From: Mesorhizobium sp. 113-3-3
GTDB taxonomy: Bacteria; Pseudomonadota; Alphaproteobacteria; Rhizobiales; Rhizobiaceae
Direction of reading: 5' to 3'
NCBI RefSeq assembly: GCF_016756495.1
Contig: NZ_AP023243.1
Span: forward strand, 2,856,501 to 2,920,500
Length of the DNA: 64,000 bases
Position numbers and translations under genes: made by a program. Shown in pieces: positions 43,932-51,777 of the stretch (positions are counted from its first letter, which is position 1; every line of letters begins with the position of its first letter). Below the pieces are notes generated by a model. It did no database searches and was not told where the DNA came from. It saw only the letters and a program-made list of their open reading frames with translations.

Positions 43932-44656
43932 ACCAGCCGGTGTCCGCCTTCGACATGCAGCGTCGTCCCGGTGGTAAAACCATTGCCGATCAGGAAGAAA
44001 ATAGCGTCGGCGATGTCTTCGGGCTGGCCGACCCGGCCGACCGGCAGCCGTTCGGCCATCGCGGTGAGCATCTCGGCCTTCCTGTCGCCGGCGACCTGCG
44101 CCCAGATCTCGGTGTCGACCCAGCCGGGCGAGACGGCGTTGGCGCGGATCGGCGCGAGTTCGACGGCCAGCGCCCGCACCAGCCCTTCGAGCGCGGCGTT
44201 GACGGCGGCGACGACCGTGCCGCGCGCGGCCGGCCGGTAGGCTGCGATGCCGGAGACGAATGTCAGCGAGCCGCTCGCGGCAAGGCGTGGCGCGCCGTGC
44301 TTGGCAAGCAGCAGCGGGCCGAAGAGCTTGCTGTCGACCATGCGCTGCGCCGCCTTGAGGTCAAGCTCCGGCAGCAGCCTGTAAGCGCCTTCTATGTCGG
44401 CCGCCGTGCTGACGATGTGATCGAGGCCACCGATCTCGGCGAACAGCGCCGCGACCTGGTCTTCCCTGGCGATGTCGACGACAGCAACGTCGAGGCCCGC
44501 GGGATTGCCAAGCCCCTCACGCGCCTGTCGCAGCCTCTGCTCGCCGCGCCCGGCAATGATCACCGTGGCACCAGCCTCGACGCAACGTGTGGCCAGCGCC
44601 AGGCCCATGCCGGAGCCGCCACCGACGATCAGGATCTTCTGGTTCGAAAGGTTCAT
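43928..44656 (-). CDS. Atypical short-chain dehydrogenase (SDR)
   Basis: 242-aa Rossmann-fold protein. The cofactor motif ILIVGGGSGMGLALA is intact and GR at the end of strand 2 (IIAGRGE) suggests NADP(H). The C-terminal SDR signature AVSPGWVDTEIW and GQPEDIADAIFFLIGNGFTTG are present. At the catalytic site the Ser is kept (TFVSGIAAYRP) but where YxxxK should be the sequence is TVVAAVNAAL, with Val for Tyr and Asn for Lys, so classical SDR catalysis is doubtful; a subgroup of SDR proteins shares this. ATG 44656 is set by family length. A MarR gene lies just upstream on the same strand. Confidence 0.88.
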   Translation of the reverse strand: MNLSNQKILIVGGGSGMGLALATRCVEAGATVIIAGRGEQRLRQAREGLGNPAGLDVAVVDIAREDQVAALFAEIGGLDHIVSTAADIEGAYRLLPELDLKAAQRMVDSKLFGPLLLAKHGAPRLAASGSLTFVSGIAAYRPAARGTVVAAVNAALEGLVRALAVELAPIRANAVSPGWVDTEIWAQVAGDRKAEMLTAMAERLPVGRVGQPEDIADAIFFLIGNGFTTGTTLHVEGGHRLV

Positions 44657-44783
44657 GTCGCTCTGCCTTTTCTGGATTGGACAAGGGCAGGGGAATGGCA
44701 GCTCGGTGCGCCTGGAGGAAACGGAAGAAACCGATGGCGCCATCGGAAATGCCGATGATGCCGCGCACGAAAACCGTTTTCGG

Positions 44784-45239
44784 TCAGCGCACCAGCGGAC
44801 TATCCCAGACGGCAAACAGCAGCGCTTTCAGCTGGGCAAAGCGCTCCGGCCCGAGTTCGGTGCGCCACTCCTCCTCGATGTCGCGCAATATGTCGACCAT
44901 CTTCCAGAAAGCGGCGTGGCCGCGTTCGGTGGCGTGGACCACGCGCGCGCTGCCTTCGCCGTCGGAGCGGACGATGTAGCCGTAGCCTTCGAGGCTGCTG
45001 AGCAACTGGTTGATCGCCTGTTTGCTCATGCCGGCACGCTCGGCGATGGTGCCGGGGCGCGCGCCGTCCGGGCCGGGAAACTGCAGCACGGCCATATGCG
45101 GCAGACGCAATTCGTCGAAACCGGCGGCGTTGAGCTCCTTGATCAGCCGGCGCTGGATGGCCTGCGCCGGCACGCGCAGGAGGGCGCCGATCAAGAGGTC
45201 TTCGGTCTTGGTCTGGAGAACTTCGGTGGAGGTGGCCAT
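44784..45239 (-). CDS. MarR family transcriptional regulator
   Basis: 151-aa winged-helix regulator. LRLPHMAVLQFPGPDGARPG, then TIAERAGMSKQAINQLLSSL (recognition helix), EGYGYIVRSDGEGSARVVH (wing) and a C-terminal dimerisation helix follow the MarR order. It is divergent from a cupin gene; between the two starts are paired GTAAA-N5-TTTAC elements inside an 11-bp inverted repeat, so it very likely represses itself and the cupin. The SDR gene 127 bp downstream on the same strand may be co-regulated. Confidence 0.92.
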   Translation of the reverse strand: MATSTEVLQTKTEDLLIGALLRVPAQAIQRRLIKELNAAGFDELRLPHMAVLQFPGPDGARPGTIAERAGMSKQAINQLLSSLEGYGYIVRSDGEGSARVVHATERGHAAFWKMVDILRDIEEEWRTELGPERFAQLKALLFAVWDSPLVR

Positions 45240-45245
45240 TGACGA

Positions 45246-45292
45246 TCCGGTAAATTGAGTTTACTGGTAGGTAGTAAATGTAATTTACCGGA
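45246..45292. promoter_or_regulatory. MarR operator pair
   Basis: Inverted repeat TCCGGTAAATT (45246-45256) / AATTTACCGGA (45282-45292). Each arm belongs to a GTAAA-N5-TTTAC palindrome, at 45250-45264 and 45274-45288, 24 bp apart. The right copy overlaps the cupin gene's ribosome site. Confidence 0.75.
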
Positions 45293-45304
45293 GGGGTTTG
45301 CGCA

Positions 45305-45778
45305 ATGTCGGCCATGGATCTTCAGGTCAACCCAGCCCATGAGACCATCGGCACCAAGGGGCTGTCGGTCCGCTTCCTGGTGTCGGGCGAAAATTCGAAC
45401 GGCAGTGTCGCCACCTTCGAACTGATGGTGCCAAGCGCCCAGCGCTTGCCCGCTCCGGCGCACAGCCACGATCACTACGAGGAAACGATCTACGGCATCG
45501 ATGGGGTTTTGACCTGGACCGTGGACGACAAGGCGATCGAGGTTGGGCCGGGGGAGGCGCTGTGCATTCCACGCGGCGCCGTCCATCGCTTCGACAATAA
45601 TGGCACCAGGGATGCCAAGGCGCTGTGCGTCATCACGCCGGCGGCGATCGGTCCGCACTATTTTCGCGAGGCCTTCGGCTTGCTCAACGCCGCCGCCGGC
45701 GGGCCGCCGGACAAGGCTGCGATGATGGAGATCATGCGCCGTCACGGCCTGACGCCGGCAGCCCCGCCTCCGGCCTGA
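45305..45778 (+). CDS. Cupin domain protein under MarR control
   Basis: 157-aa single-domain cupin. Cupin motif 1 reads PAPAHSHDHYEETIYGIDGVLTW with two metal His and a Glu; motif 2 is ALCIPRGAVHRFDNNG with the third His, so a metal centre is expected. The C-terminal 40 residues (AAIGPHYFREAFGLLNAAAG) extend beyond the barrel as in quercetinase/dioxygenase-like cupins. The ribosome site GGAGGGG lies within the divergent operator. A role in detoxifying the ligand that relieves the MarR repressor is a fair inference. Confidence 0.88.
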   Translation: MSAMDLQVNPAHETIGTKGLSVRFLVSGENSNGSVATFELMVPSAQRLPAPAHSHDHYEETIYGIDGVLTWTVDDKAIEVGPGEALCIPRGAVHRFDNNGTRDAKALCVITPAAIGPHYFREAFGLLNAAAGGPPDKAAMMEIMRRHGLTPAAPPPA

Positions 45779-46011
45779 CGCGGCTGCAGGGGCAGTGCGC
45801 GCCTTATAGCAGGGTGAAAGGAAGTGTCGTGGTCCTCTGTCGGGCGGTTGCACTCTTGCGGCAGCACCGCAATGAATGGTGTGTCCCTGCTTCGCCACTG
45901 CTGACGGAAACTGGCAGTGGGGCCGTGCCATGATGCGCGGAATCGCAGGATGACGGAGGCCGAGATGACAGGGACTTCAGCGACAACAATTCTGAACCGG
46001 CAGGCCCGCTG

Positions 46012-46611
46012 ATGGCGCCGGTCAAGGTCGATCCCGACAAGGTCCGGGAATTTGCCGACGCGGCGAGTTTCTATACCTGGCTCGGCCAGCACCACGCCAC
46101 GGAAACCGAAGTGTGGATCAAGGTGCACAAGGTCGGGTCAGGGCTGAAGTCGATCACGCCGAAGGAGGCTATCGACGTCGTGCTGTGCTTCGGCTGGATC
46201 GACGCGGTGCGCAAAGGGCTGGATGAGAACAGTTTTCTCCAGCGCTACACGCCGCGCGGCAGGAAGAGCATCTGGAGCAAGATCAATGTCGACAATGTTG
46301 CGCGGCTGGTAGAGGAGGGCCGCATGACCGGGCATGGGCTCAGAGAGGTGGAGGCCGCCAAGGCCGACGGACGCTGGACGCGCGCCTATGGCAGCGGCAA
46401 GGAGATGAAAATCCCCGACGATCTGCAGGCAGCCATCGATGCCGAGCCGGCGGCCAAGGCGATGCTGGAAAAGCTCAGCGCGCAGAACCGCTTCTCGCTC
46501 GCTTTCCGCACTCACAACATGAAGACCGAAGCCGGCCGCAAGAAGAAGATCGAGACCTTCGTGGCGATGCTGAAACGTGGCGAGACGATCTATCCGCAGG
46601 GCAAGAAGTAG
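46012..46611 (+). CDS. YdeI/OmpD-associated family protein
   Basis: 199-aa protein of the YdeI (bacteriocin-protection/OmpD-associated) family. Characteristic parts: SFYTWLGQHHATETEVWIKV, EAIDVVLCFGWIDAVRKGLD, FLQRYTPRGRKSIWSKIN and the C-terminal KIETFVAMLKRGETIYP. In enterobacteria YdeI is linked to antimicrobial-peptide tolerance, but the molecular action is unknown. It converges with a LysR gene, overlapping it by 22 bp. Confidence 0.9.
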   Translation: MAPVKVDPDKVREFADAASFYTWLGQHHATETEVWIKVHKVGSGLKSITPKEAIDVVLCFGWIDAVRKGLDENSFLQRYTPRGRKSIWSKINVDNVARLVEEGRMTGHGLREVEAAKADGRWTRAYGSGKEMKIPDDLQAAIDAEPAAKAMLEKLSAQNRFSLAFRTHNMKTEAGRKKKIETFVAMLKRGETIYPQGKK

Positions 46612-47561
46612 GAGCCTTCGGACGCGGGAAGGAGGGGCGATGGGTCAGTCCGCGAGGGGGCTGACGACGCCATTAAGATATCGCCGCGTACGGCCTGGAC
46701 AAGAAAGTCGAGAACCGTTGTCACCCGCAGCGGCATATTCCGGCGCGATGGGTAGACGAGGTTGATCGGCAGGCGCGTCGGCGGAAAATCCGGCATCAGC
46801 CTGACCAGCCTGCCGGCCTCGATGTCCGGCCCGGCCAGAATGTGGGAGAGCACCGCAAGCCCGGCTCCTGCCAATGCCGCGCGATGGACGGCCATTGAAT
46901 TGTTGGCGACAAGGCGGGGCTCGATACGCAGAACAACCTCATCAGCTCCGCTGGAGAACGACCATGACCGGCCGTCGCCGCCACGGCTGTAACAGATGCA
47001 GGCGTGATCCCTGATGTCCTGCGGCACTCGCGGTTTGTCGCGTCCCTCGAGATAGGCGGGCGAGGCCACGAGAAAGGCGGTTGTCCAGCCGATCCGGCGG
47101 CACATCAGGCTGCTGTCGCCGACCGGCCCGAGGCGCACCTCGAGATCGATTGCGTTGGCGACCAGATCCGACGGCCCGTCGCGAAGGACGAGCTCGACTT
47201 GCAGGTCGGGATGGCGTTGCAGCAGGCTTGCCAGGCGGTCGCTGATGAAGAAGCCGAGCGGCGTCGGCAGGCTGAGCCTCACCTTTCCGGATACGGCCGC
47301 GGCTTCCGCGCCGCCGGCCTCGCCGAGCGCTTCGACCGCTTCGATGACACGCAGCGCCATCGGCAACATCCGTTCACCCTCCGCCGTCAGGGCGAGCGCG
47401 CTGGTCGTTCGATGCAGAAGGCGGGTCTTCAGATGCGCCTCCAGCGCCGAGACCTGCCGGGATACCGCCGGCTGCGTCAGATCGAGGTCGATGGCAGCCG
47501 CCGAGAAGGATTTCGTCTGCGCCACGCGCAGGAACGTTCGCAACGCCGATACGACATCCAT
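46590..47561 (-). CDS. LysR family transcriptional regulator
   Basis: 323-aa regulator with the helix-turn-helix at about 2-60 (LRTFLRVAQTKSFSAAAIDL, QPAVSRQVSALEAHLKTRLL) and the substrate-binding domain from about 92. The C-terminus runs 20 residues past the family end and overlaps the YdeI gene. It is divergent from the AhpD/NmrA/cupin operon, and a GACATAA-N3-TTATGTC palindrome (47581-47597) close to its own start is a candidate LysR box. It may share control of that operon with Rrf2. Confidence 0.92.
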   Translation of the reverse strand: MDVVSALRTFLRVAQTKSFSAAAIDLDLTQPAVSRQVSALEAHLKTRLLHRTTSALALTAEGERMLPMALRVIEAVEALGEAGGAEAAAVSGKVRLSLPTPLGFFISDRLASLLQRHPDLQVELVLRDGPSDLVANAIDLEVRLGPVGDSSLMCRRIGWTTAFLVASPAYLEGRDKPRVPQDIRDHACICYSRGGDGRSWSFSSGADEVVLRIEPRLVANNSMAVHRAALAGAGLAVLSHILAGPDIEAGRLVRLMPDFPPTRLPINLVYPSRRNMPLRVTTVLDFLVQAVRGDILMASSAPSRTDPSPLLPASEGSYFLPCG

Positions 47562-47580
47562 CCTCGCCTCATACTTTTCG

Positions 47581-47597
47581 ACATAAGCCTTATGTCC
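47581..47597. promoter_or_regulatory. Candidate LysR box
   Basis: GACATAAGCCTTATGTC: perfect 7-bp arms around GCC, 20 bp upstream of the LysR start codon and within the typical size of LysR-type recognition sites. Confidence 0.5.
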
Positions 47598-47637
47598 GCA
47601 TCCTAGGCGGGTGGCGCTTTACTGTCCAGATATTATG

Positions 47638-47652
47638 GATATTAAATATCCT
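47638..47652. promoter_or_regulatory. Rrf2-type operator before the ahpD-like operon
   Basis: GGATATTAAATATCC, a perfect GGATAT-N3-ATATCC palindrome, 36 bp upstream of the AhpD-like start. A weaker copy GGACACAAGATATCC follows at 47657-47671. The same palindrome lies in front of the Rrf2 gene at 50074-50088. Confidence 0.7.
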
Positions 47653-47687
47653 TAAGGACACAAGATATCCTCAAATAAGGAAGAGCC

Positions 47688-48167
47688 ATGACACAGCGCC
47701 TCAACGCCGCGCAACAATCGCCCGAATTGTTCAAGAAGCTCATCGATCTCAGCATGGCCGAGACACGCGGCGCCATCGAAGAGAAAATCCGCGATCTGGT
47801 CCACATCCGGGCCTCCCAGATCAATGGCTGCGCCTTCTGTCTCGACATGCATGTCAAGGAAGCCAAGATCCATGGTGAGGGCGAGCTGCGGCTCGATCAT
47901 GTCGCCGTCTGGCGGGAATCGACCCTTTTCATTCCCCGTGAACGCGCCGCCCTTGCCTGGACCGAGGCCGTCACCAAACTCCCCGAAGGTGGTATCCCGG
48001 ACGAGCTCTATGAGCGCGTGCGCGTGCAGCTTTCGGAAAAGGAAGTTTCCGACCTCACCTTCTCGGTCATGGCCATCAACGCCTGGAACCGCGTCAACGT
48101 CGCCTTCAAGACCGTGCCCGGCTCCGCGGACAAGGCCTACGGCCTCGACAAGGCCGGCCTGAACTAA
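47688..48167 (+). CDS. AhpD-like carboxymuconolactone decarboxylase family protein
   Basis: 159-aa protein of the CMD/AhpD superfamily. The redox motif NGCAFCLDMHVKEAK (CxxC about residues 48-51 with the following His) marks an alkylhydroperoxidase-like protein able to reduce peroxides through a dithiol. The ribosome site AGGAAG precedes the ATG. It is first of three genes on the plus strand (AhpD, NmrA-like, cupin; gaps about 55 bp) and carries the Rrf2-type palindrome in its promoter, suggesting induction by oxidative or nitrosative stress. Confidence 0.92.
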   Translation: MTQRLNAAQQSPELFKKLIDLSMAETRGAIEEKIRDLVHIRASQINGCAFCLDMHVKEAKIHGEGELRLDHVAVWRESTLFIPRERAALAWTEAVTKLPEGGIPDELYERVRVQLSEKEVSDLTFSVMAINAWNRVNVAFKTVPGSADKAYGLDKAGLN

Positions 48168-48222
48168 ACCTTTCCCCGGCAATCAATCGAAGCGGCGGGG
48201 CGCCAGCAAACGGAGACATCTT

Positions 48223-48975
48223 ATGAAAATCGTCATCATCGGCGGCACCGGCCTCATCGGTTCCAAGACCACCGAACGCCTGCGCAGGCAAGGCCACGAG
48301 GTGATCGCGGCCGCGCCGAACACCGGCGTCAACACCATCACCGGCGAGGGCCTGCGGGAAGCGCTCGAAGGTACCGACGTCGTAATCGACCTCGCCAACT
48401 CACCTTCCTTCGAGGACAAGGCGGCGATGGACTTCTTCACGACGTCGGGCCGCAACCTGCTCGCCGCGGACAAGGTCGCCGGCGTCAGGCACCATATCGC
48501 GCTCTCGGTCGTCGGCACCGAACGGCTGCAGGACGCCGGCTATTTCCGCGCCAAGCTCGTCCAGGAGAATCTGATCAAGGCTTCCGGCATTCCCTACACC
48601 ATCGTTCATTCCACGCAGTTCATGGAATTCCTGGCGGGCATCGCCAAATCGGGCACGGTTGGCGATGCGGTGCGCCTGTCGCCGGCCTATGTGCAGCCCA
48701 TCGCATCCGACGACGTCGCCGAAGTGATGGCCGGGGTCGCGCTCGCCGCGCCGATCAACGGCACGATCGAGATTTCCGGCCCCGAGCGGGTGCGGATGAG
48801 CGAACTCGTCGCCCACTATCTCAAGGCTGTAGGCGATCCCCGCGAGGTCCTGGCCGATCCGGAGGCGCTCTATTTCGGCGCGCGGCTCAACGACACTTCG
48901 TTGGTCTCAGACAACAATCCCCGCCTTGGCCGGATCACCTTCGAACAATGGTTCGCCACGTCGGCGCGGAAATGA
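48223..48975 (+). CDS. NmrA-like NAD(P)-binding protein
   Basis: 250-aa atypical SDR. KIVIIGGTGLIGSKTTERLR is the NAD(P)-binding motif; the catalytic YxxxK is replaced by YFRAKLVQENLI, where Tyr and Lys are kept. SGIPYTIVHSTQFMEFL and the long C-terminal helical part fit the NmrA/HSCARG-like group, which senses NADP(H) or reduces quinones. It is the middle gene of the Rrf2-regulated trio. AACGGAG precedes the ATG. Confidence 0.9.
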   Translation: MKIVIIGGTGLIGSKTTERLRRQGHEVIAAAPNTGVNTITGEGLREALEGTDVVIDLANSPSFEDKAAMDFFTTSGRNLLAADKVAGVRHHIALSVVGTERLQDAGYFRAKLVQENLIKASGIPYTIVHSTQFMEFLAGIAKSGTVGDAVRLSPAYVQPIASDDVAEVMAGVALAAPINGTIEISGPERVRMSELVAHYLKAVGDPREVLADPEALYFGARLNDTSLVSDNNPRLGRITFEQWFATSARK

Positions 48976-49031
48976 CCGCCGGGATGCGCCGTGGCTCAGG
49001 CACAGCACTCGACACACAAAGGAGTTTTCAA

Positions 49032-49451
49032 ATGATCAGGTCAATCATCACCGCCCTCGTCATGACGTCGGCCCTTGCAGGTACGGCCAAAGCCCACGAT
49101 GCCGGCGAGAAGGCGGCCAAGGTCACCGTCGTCTACGAGCATGAACTGCCGAATGTTCCGGGCAAGAGCATCAAGGGTATTCTGGTCGAGTACGGCCCCG
49201 GCGGCACCTCGCCGGCACACACCCATCCGACCTCCGCCTTCATCTATGCGACGGTCCTGGAAGGCTCCATCCGCAGCCAGGTCAATGATGATCCGGTCAA
49301 GGTCTACAAGGCCGGTGAGAGTTTTTCGGAGATGCCGGGCGATCGCCACAGCGTGAGCGAGAACGGCAGCGAGACGGAGCCAGCGAAGCTGCTGGCGGTG
49401 TTCGTGGTCGATATCGCCCAGAAGGAACTGACCTATCCGGTCAAGAAGTAG
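49032..49451 (+). CDS. Exported cupin domain protein
   Basis: 139-aa protein with a signal peptide (IRSIITALVMTSALAGTAKA, about 2-21) and a small cupin barrel: SPAHTHPTSAFIYATVLEGS is motif 1 with two His and a Glu-like residue, and EMPGDRHSVSEN is motif 2. AAAGGAG nine bases upstream fixes the ATG at 49032 over a longer frame. It is last in the Rrf2-controlled operon and ends before a strong hairpin. A periplasmic metal-dependent role in the stress response is inferred. Confidence 0.88.
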   Translation: MIRSIITALVMTSALAGTAKAHDAGEKAAKVTVVYEHELPNVPGKSIKGILVEYGPGGTSPAHTHPTSAFIYATVLEGSIRSQVNDDPVKVYKAGESFSEMPGDRHSVSENGSETEPAKLLAVFVVDIAQKELTYPVKK

Positions 49452-49460
49452 GCGCAAAGG

Positions 49461-49487
49461 GCCGGGCGCCTCGCCGGCGCCCGGCCG
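49461..49487 (+). terminator. Terminator of the ahpD-like operon
   Basis: Perfect 11-bp stem GGCCGGGCGCC / GGCGCCCGGCC with a 5-base loop, 10 bp after the exported cupin gene. No T-run follows. Confidence 0.7.
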
Positions 49488-49553
49488 CATTCAAATCATG
49501 CGGCGTTCGATCCGCGATGAGAGTGACCAGCCGCCGCGATCATGCGGTCCTGA

Positions 49554-50042
49554 TCACCCGGCGCGCTCAAGCACCCATTCGAAGCTGCTTTTCCAAAGGT
49601 CCGCCGGGATGTCCAGGGCCAGCGCTTCAGTGAGGTCGGAAAGCCGGACGCTGCGCAATTTTGCACGCCAGGCCTCGTCGGCTTCCCACATGATGCGCGC
49701 CACCGGGCAAGGGCCCCTTTCGCAATAACCCTGGGGACGACACGGATTGTTCTCGCGGATGTTGTTGCACACAAATGTCCGCGCCTTGCCCTCCACCGCC
49801 TCCACTATGTCGAGGAAGGTCAGCTCGGCCGGCGGCCGCGCCAGCCGGTATCCGCCCGACGGACCCAGCGTCGTATCGACCAGACCCGCCTGCGACAGGC
49901 TTTGCAGCGCCTTGGAAAGATATTCCTTGGGAAGGCCGTGGAATTCGGCAAGCGCCTTGGTGGAGAGATAACGCCCTTCAGGCAGGCCGGCGAGAATGGC
50001 GCAGCAGTGCAGTGCCCATTCGACTTGGCTTTTCAGGATCAT
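49554..50042 (-). CDS. Rrf2 family transcriptional regulator
   Basis: 162-aa regulator. The winged helix-turn-helix opens MILKSQVEWALHCCAILAGL and continues STKALAEFHGLPKEYLSKAL and GPSGGYRLARPP, all Rrf2 signatures. Cys92, Cys101, Cys107 and Cys112 (CNNIRENNPCRPQGYCERGP, then C) are placed to hold an iron-sulfur cluster as in IscR/NsrR, though with four rather than three cysteines. The palindrome GGATAT-N3-ATATCC 32 bp upstream of its start also precedes the AhpD-like operon, so it probably autoregulates and controls that operon in response to oxidants or nitric oxide. Confidence 0.93.
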   Translation of the reverse strand: MILKSQVEWALHCCAILAGLPEGRYLSTKALAEFHGLPKEYLSKALQSLSQAGLVDTTLGPSGGYRLARPPAELTFLDIVEAVEGKARTFVCNNIRENNPCRPQGYCERGPCPVARIMWEADEAWRAKLRSVRLSDLTEALALDIPADLWKSSFEWVLERAG

Positions 50043-50073
50043 CCAGGGATTCCAGCCGACCGCATTCTATTAA

Positions 50074-50088
50074 GGATATGAAATATCC
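50074..50088. promoter_or_regulatory. Rrf2-type operator before rrf2
   Basis: GGATATGAAATATCC, perfect 6-bp arms. Together with its flank (TTAAGGATAT...ATATCC) it matches the reverse complement of the site at 47638-47652 in all but the central bases. Confidence 0.7.
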
Positions 50089-50275
50089 CTATTCTGCAGT
50101 GGTGTAAACAGACAGGTGCTGGCGGGGCGGGAATCAGCGTGGTTCATTGGTCGCGGCCCGATTCCCGCGCAATCGAACTCATGCACTCCATCGCACAATG
50201 ACTGCGATCTCCACCGCCTAATAAACCAATTCCGCTCGTGCCATCTTTCCCCGAGACGACATACGAGGCATCCCC

Positions 50276-50974
50276 ATGACCACACACCCCAACAAGGTCG
50301 CCCTCATCACCGGCGCCAATCGCGGCATCGGGCTGGAGACCGGGCGCCAGCTGGCGAAGCTCGGCTTCACGGTGCTGCTCGGCGTGCGCGATCCGGCCAA
50401 GGGCGAAGCGGCGGCCAAAGGGCTCGACGGCCATGCCGAGGCTATCGCGCTCGATGTCGCTACACCTGATGTGGCTGCAAGGGCTGCCGAAGACGTGCAG
50501 CGCCGGTTCGGCCGGCTCGACGTGCTGATCAACAATGCCGCCATCCATTACGACACCGGCTCGCGCGCCTTGCGGCCCGACTGGACTGTCATCCGCGAGG
50601 CGTTCGAGACCAATGTCTTCGGCGCCTGGCGGGTGGCGGCTGCCTTCGCGCCTCTGCTCAAGGCCGGCGGTCACGGAAGGCTGGTCAATGTGTCTTCCGA
50701 AGGTGGCTCTCTGGCTTCGATGGGGGCGGGCGCGCCGGCCTATTCGACATCGAAGGCGACGCTCAATGCGCTGACCTGCGTGCTGGCGGCGGAATTGCGC
50801 GGCTCCGGCGTGCTGGTCAATGCCATCTGCCCGGGCTGGGTCGCCACCGACATGGGCGGGGCGGGCGGACGCCCGGTGGCGCAAGGGGCGGCCGGCATCG
50901 TCTGGGCCGCGACCTTGCCGGATGACGGCCCGACCGGCGGCTTTTTTCGCGACGGCAAAAGACTGCCGTGGTGA
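50276..50974 (+). CDS. Short-chain dehydrogenase/reductase (classical SDR)
   Basis: 232-aa NAD(P)-dependent oxidoreductase. VALITGANRGIGLETGRQL is the cofactor motif, VLINNAAIHYD the structural NNA, and NVSSEGG...YSTSKATLNAL supplies the Ser-Tyr-Lys triad; PGWVATDM follows. Carbonyl-reductase-like proteins with this start are common; the substrate is unknown. The next gene starts 17 bp downstream with its own AGGAGG and is probably co-transcribed. Confidence 0.92.
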   Translation: MTTHPNKVALITGANRGIGLETGRQLAKLGFTVLLGVRDPAKGEAAAKGLDGHAEAIALDVATPDVAARAAEDVQRRFGRLDVLINNAAIHYDTGSRALRPDWTVIREAFETNVFGAWRVAAAFAPLLKAGGHGRLVNVSSEGGSLASMGAGAPAYSTSKATLNALTCVLAAELRGSGVLVNAICPGWVATDMGGAGGRPVAQGAAGIVWAATLPDDGPTGGFFRDGKRLPW

Positions 50975-50991
50975 GCGAACAGGAGGCGAAG

Positions 50992-51621
50992 ATGAGAATC
51001 GGAATTTTGGGCGCCGGCATGATCGGCGGCACGGTCGGTCGGCTGTGGGCTGAGGCCGGCCATGATGTGACCTTCGGCGTGCGGCATCCCGAGCGGCTGC
51101 GCTCGATGCTTTCCGGCCTTGGCGGCAAGGCCAGGGCCGGTTCGGCCCTCGATGCCGTTGCCGGCGCGGATGCCGTGCTGGCCGCCATCCCGTTTCGGGC
51201 CTGGCCCGGTGTCGCGGCCGAGATCGCGGCAGCGCTCGGCGACAAGGTGTTGCTCGACGCCACGGTGCCCGATCCGCCGCGCGACGGCGCTTTCGGCGAC
51301 GCCGCGCTTGCCCGCAAGGACGGCGTGGCTTTTGCCGTCGCGCCGCTCTTGCCGCGTGCAAAGCTGGTTCGCACCTTCAGCACCGTGATGTGGACGACGC
51401 TGCAATCGCAGGCGCATCGCGCCGGCGACAGGATCGGCATTCCGCTCGCCGGCGATGACGAAGGAGCCGTCGCCCTGGCCTCGCGGCTGGTGAGCGATGC
51501 CGGCTTCGATCCGGTCTTGGTCGGAGCGCTGTCGCAGAGCCGCCGCTTCGATCCCGGCACATCAGTCTTCGACAGCGGCATGAGCGGGCCACAGGTTCGG
51601 GCGGCGCTTGGCCTTATGTGA
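50992..51621 (+). CDS. F420-reductase-like NADP-binding protein
   Basis: 209-aa protein of the NADPH-dependent F420 reductase/pyrroline-5-carboxylate reductase-like group. MRIGILGAGMIGGTVGRLWA is the dinucleotide motif, followed by VTFGVRHPERL with Arg placed to bind the NADP 2'-phosphate, and VLAAIPFRAW. Residues 120-209 hold PLLPRAKLVRTFSTVMWTTL and a Gly/Ser-rich end. ATG 50992 is preferred because AGGAGG lies six bases upstream. Rhizobia lack F420, so a ferric or other reductase role is likelier; the target is unknown. Confidence 0.88.
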   Translation: MRIGILGAGMIGGTVGRLWAEAGHDVTFGVRHPERLRSMLSGLGGKARAGSALDAVAGADAVLAAIPFRAWPGVAAEIAAALGDKVLLDATVPDPPRDGAFGDAALARKDGVAFAVAPLLPRAKLVRTFSTVMWTTLQSQAHRAGDRIGIPLAGDDEGAVALASRLVSDAGFDPVLVGALSQSRRFDPGTSVFDSGMSGPQVRAALGLM

Positions 51622-51710
51622 AGCGTTTCACGATCTGAATCGTGGAATTGCTGTAAGCGCCTGTTTTGACGAACTTTCAGCGAATCTCACTTGCCTTGCC
51701 GCGCACAAGA

Positions 51711-51745
51711 AAAAGCCGCCCTCGCTTGGCGAATGGCGGCCTTTT
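51711..51745 (-). terminator. Terminator of the His-rich protein gene
   Basis: Stem GCCGCC (51715-51720) / GGCGGC (51735-51740), followed on the minus strand by TTTTT, 33 bp past the stop codon of the His-rich gene. Confidence 0.65.
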
Positions 51746-51777
51746 CCCGGGAGGATGTCAGAAAGAAAGGTTGGCGA

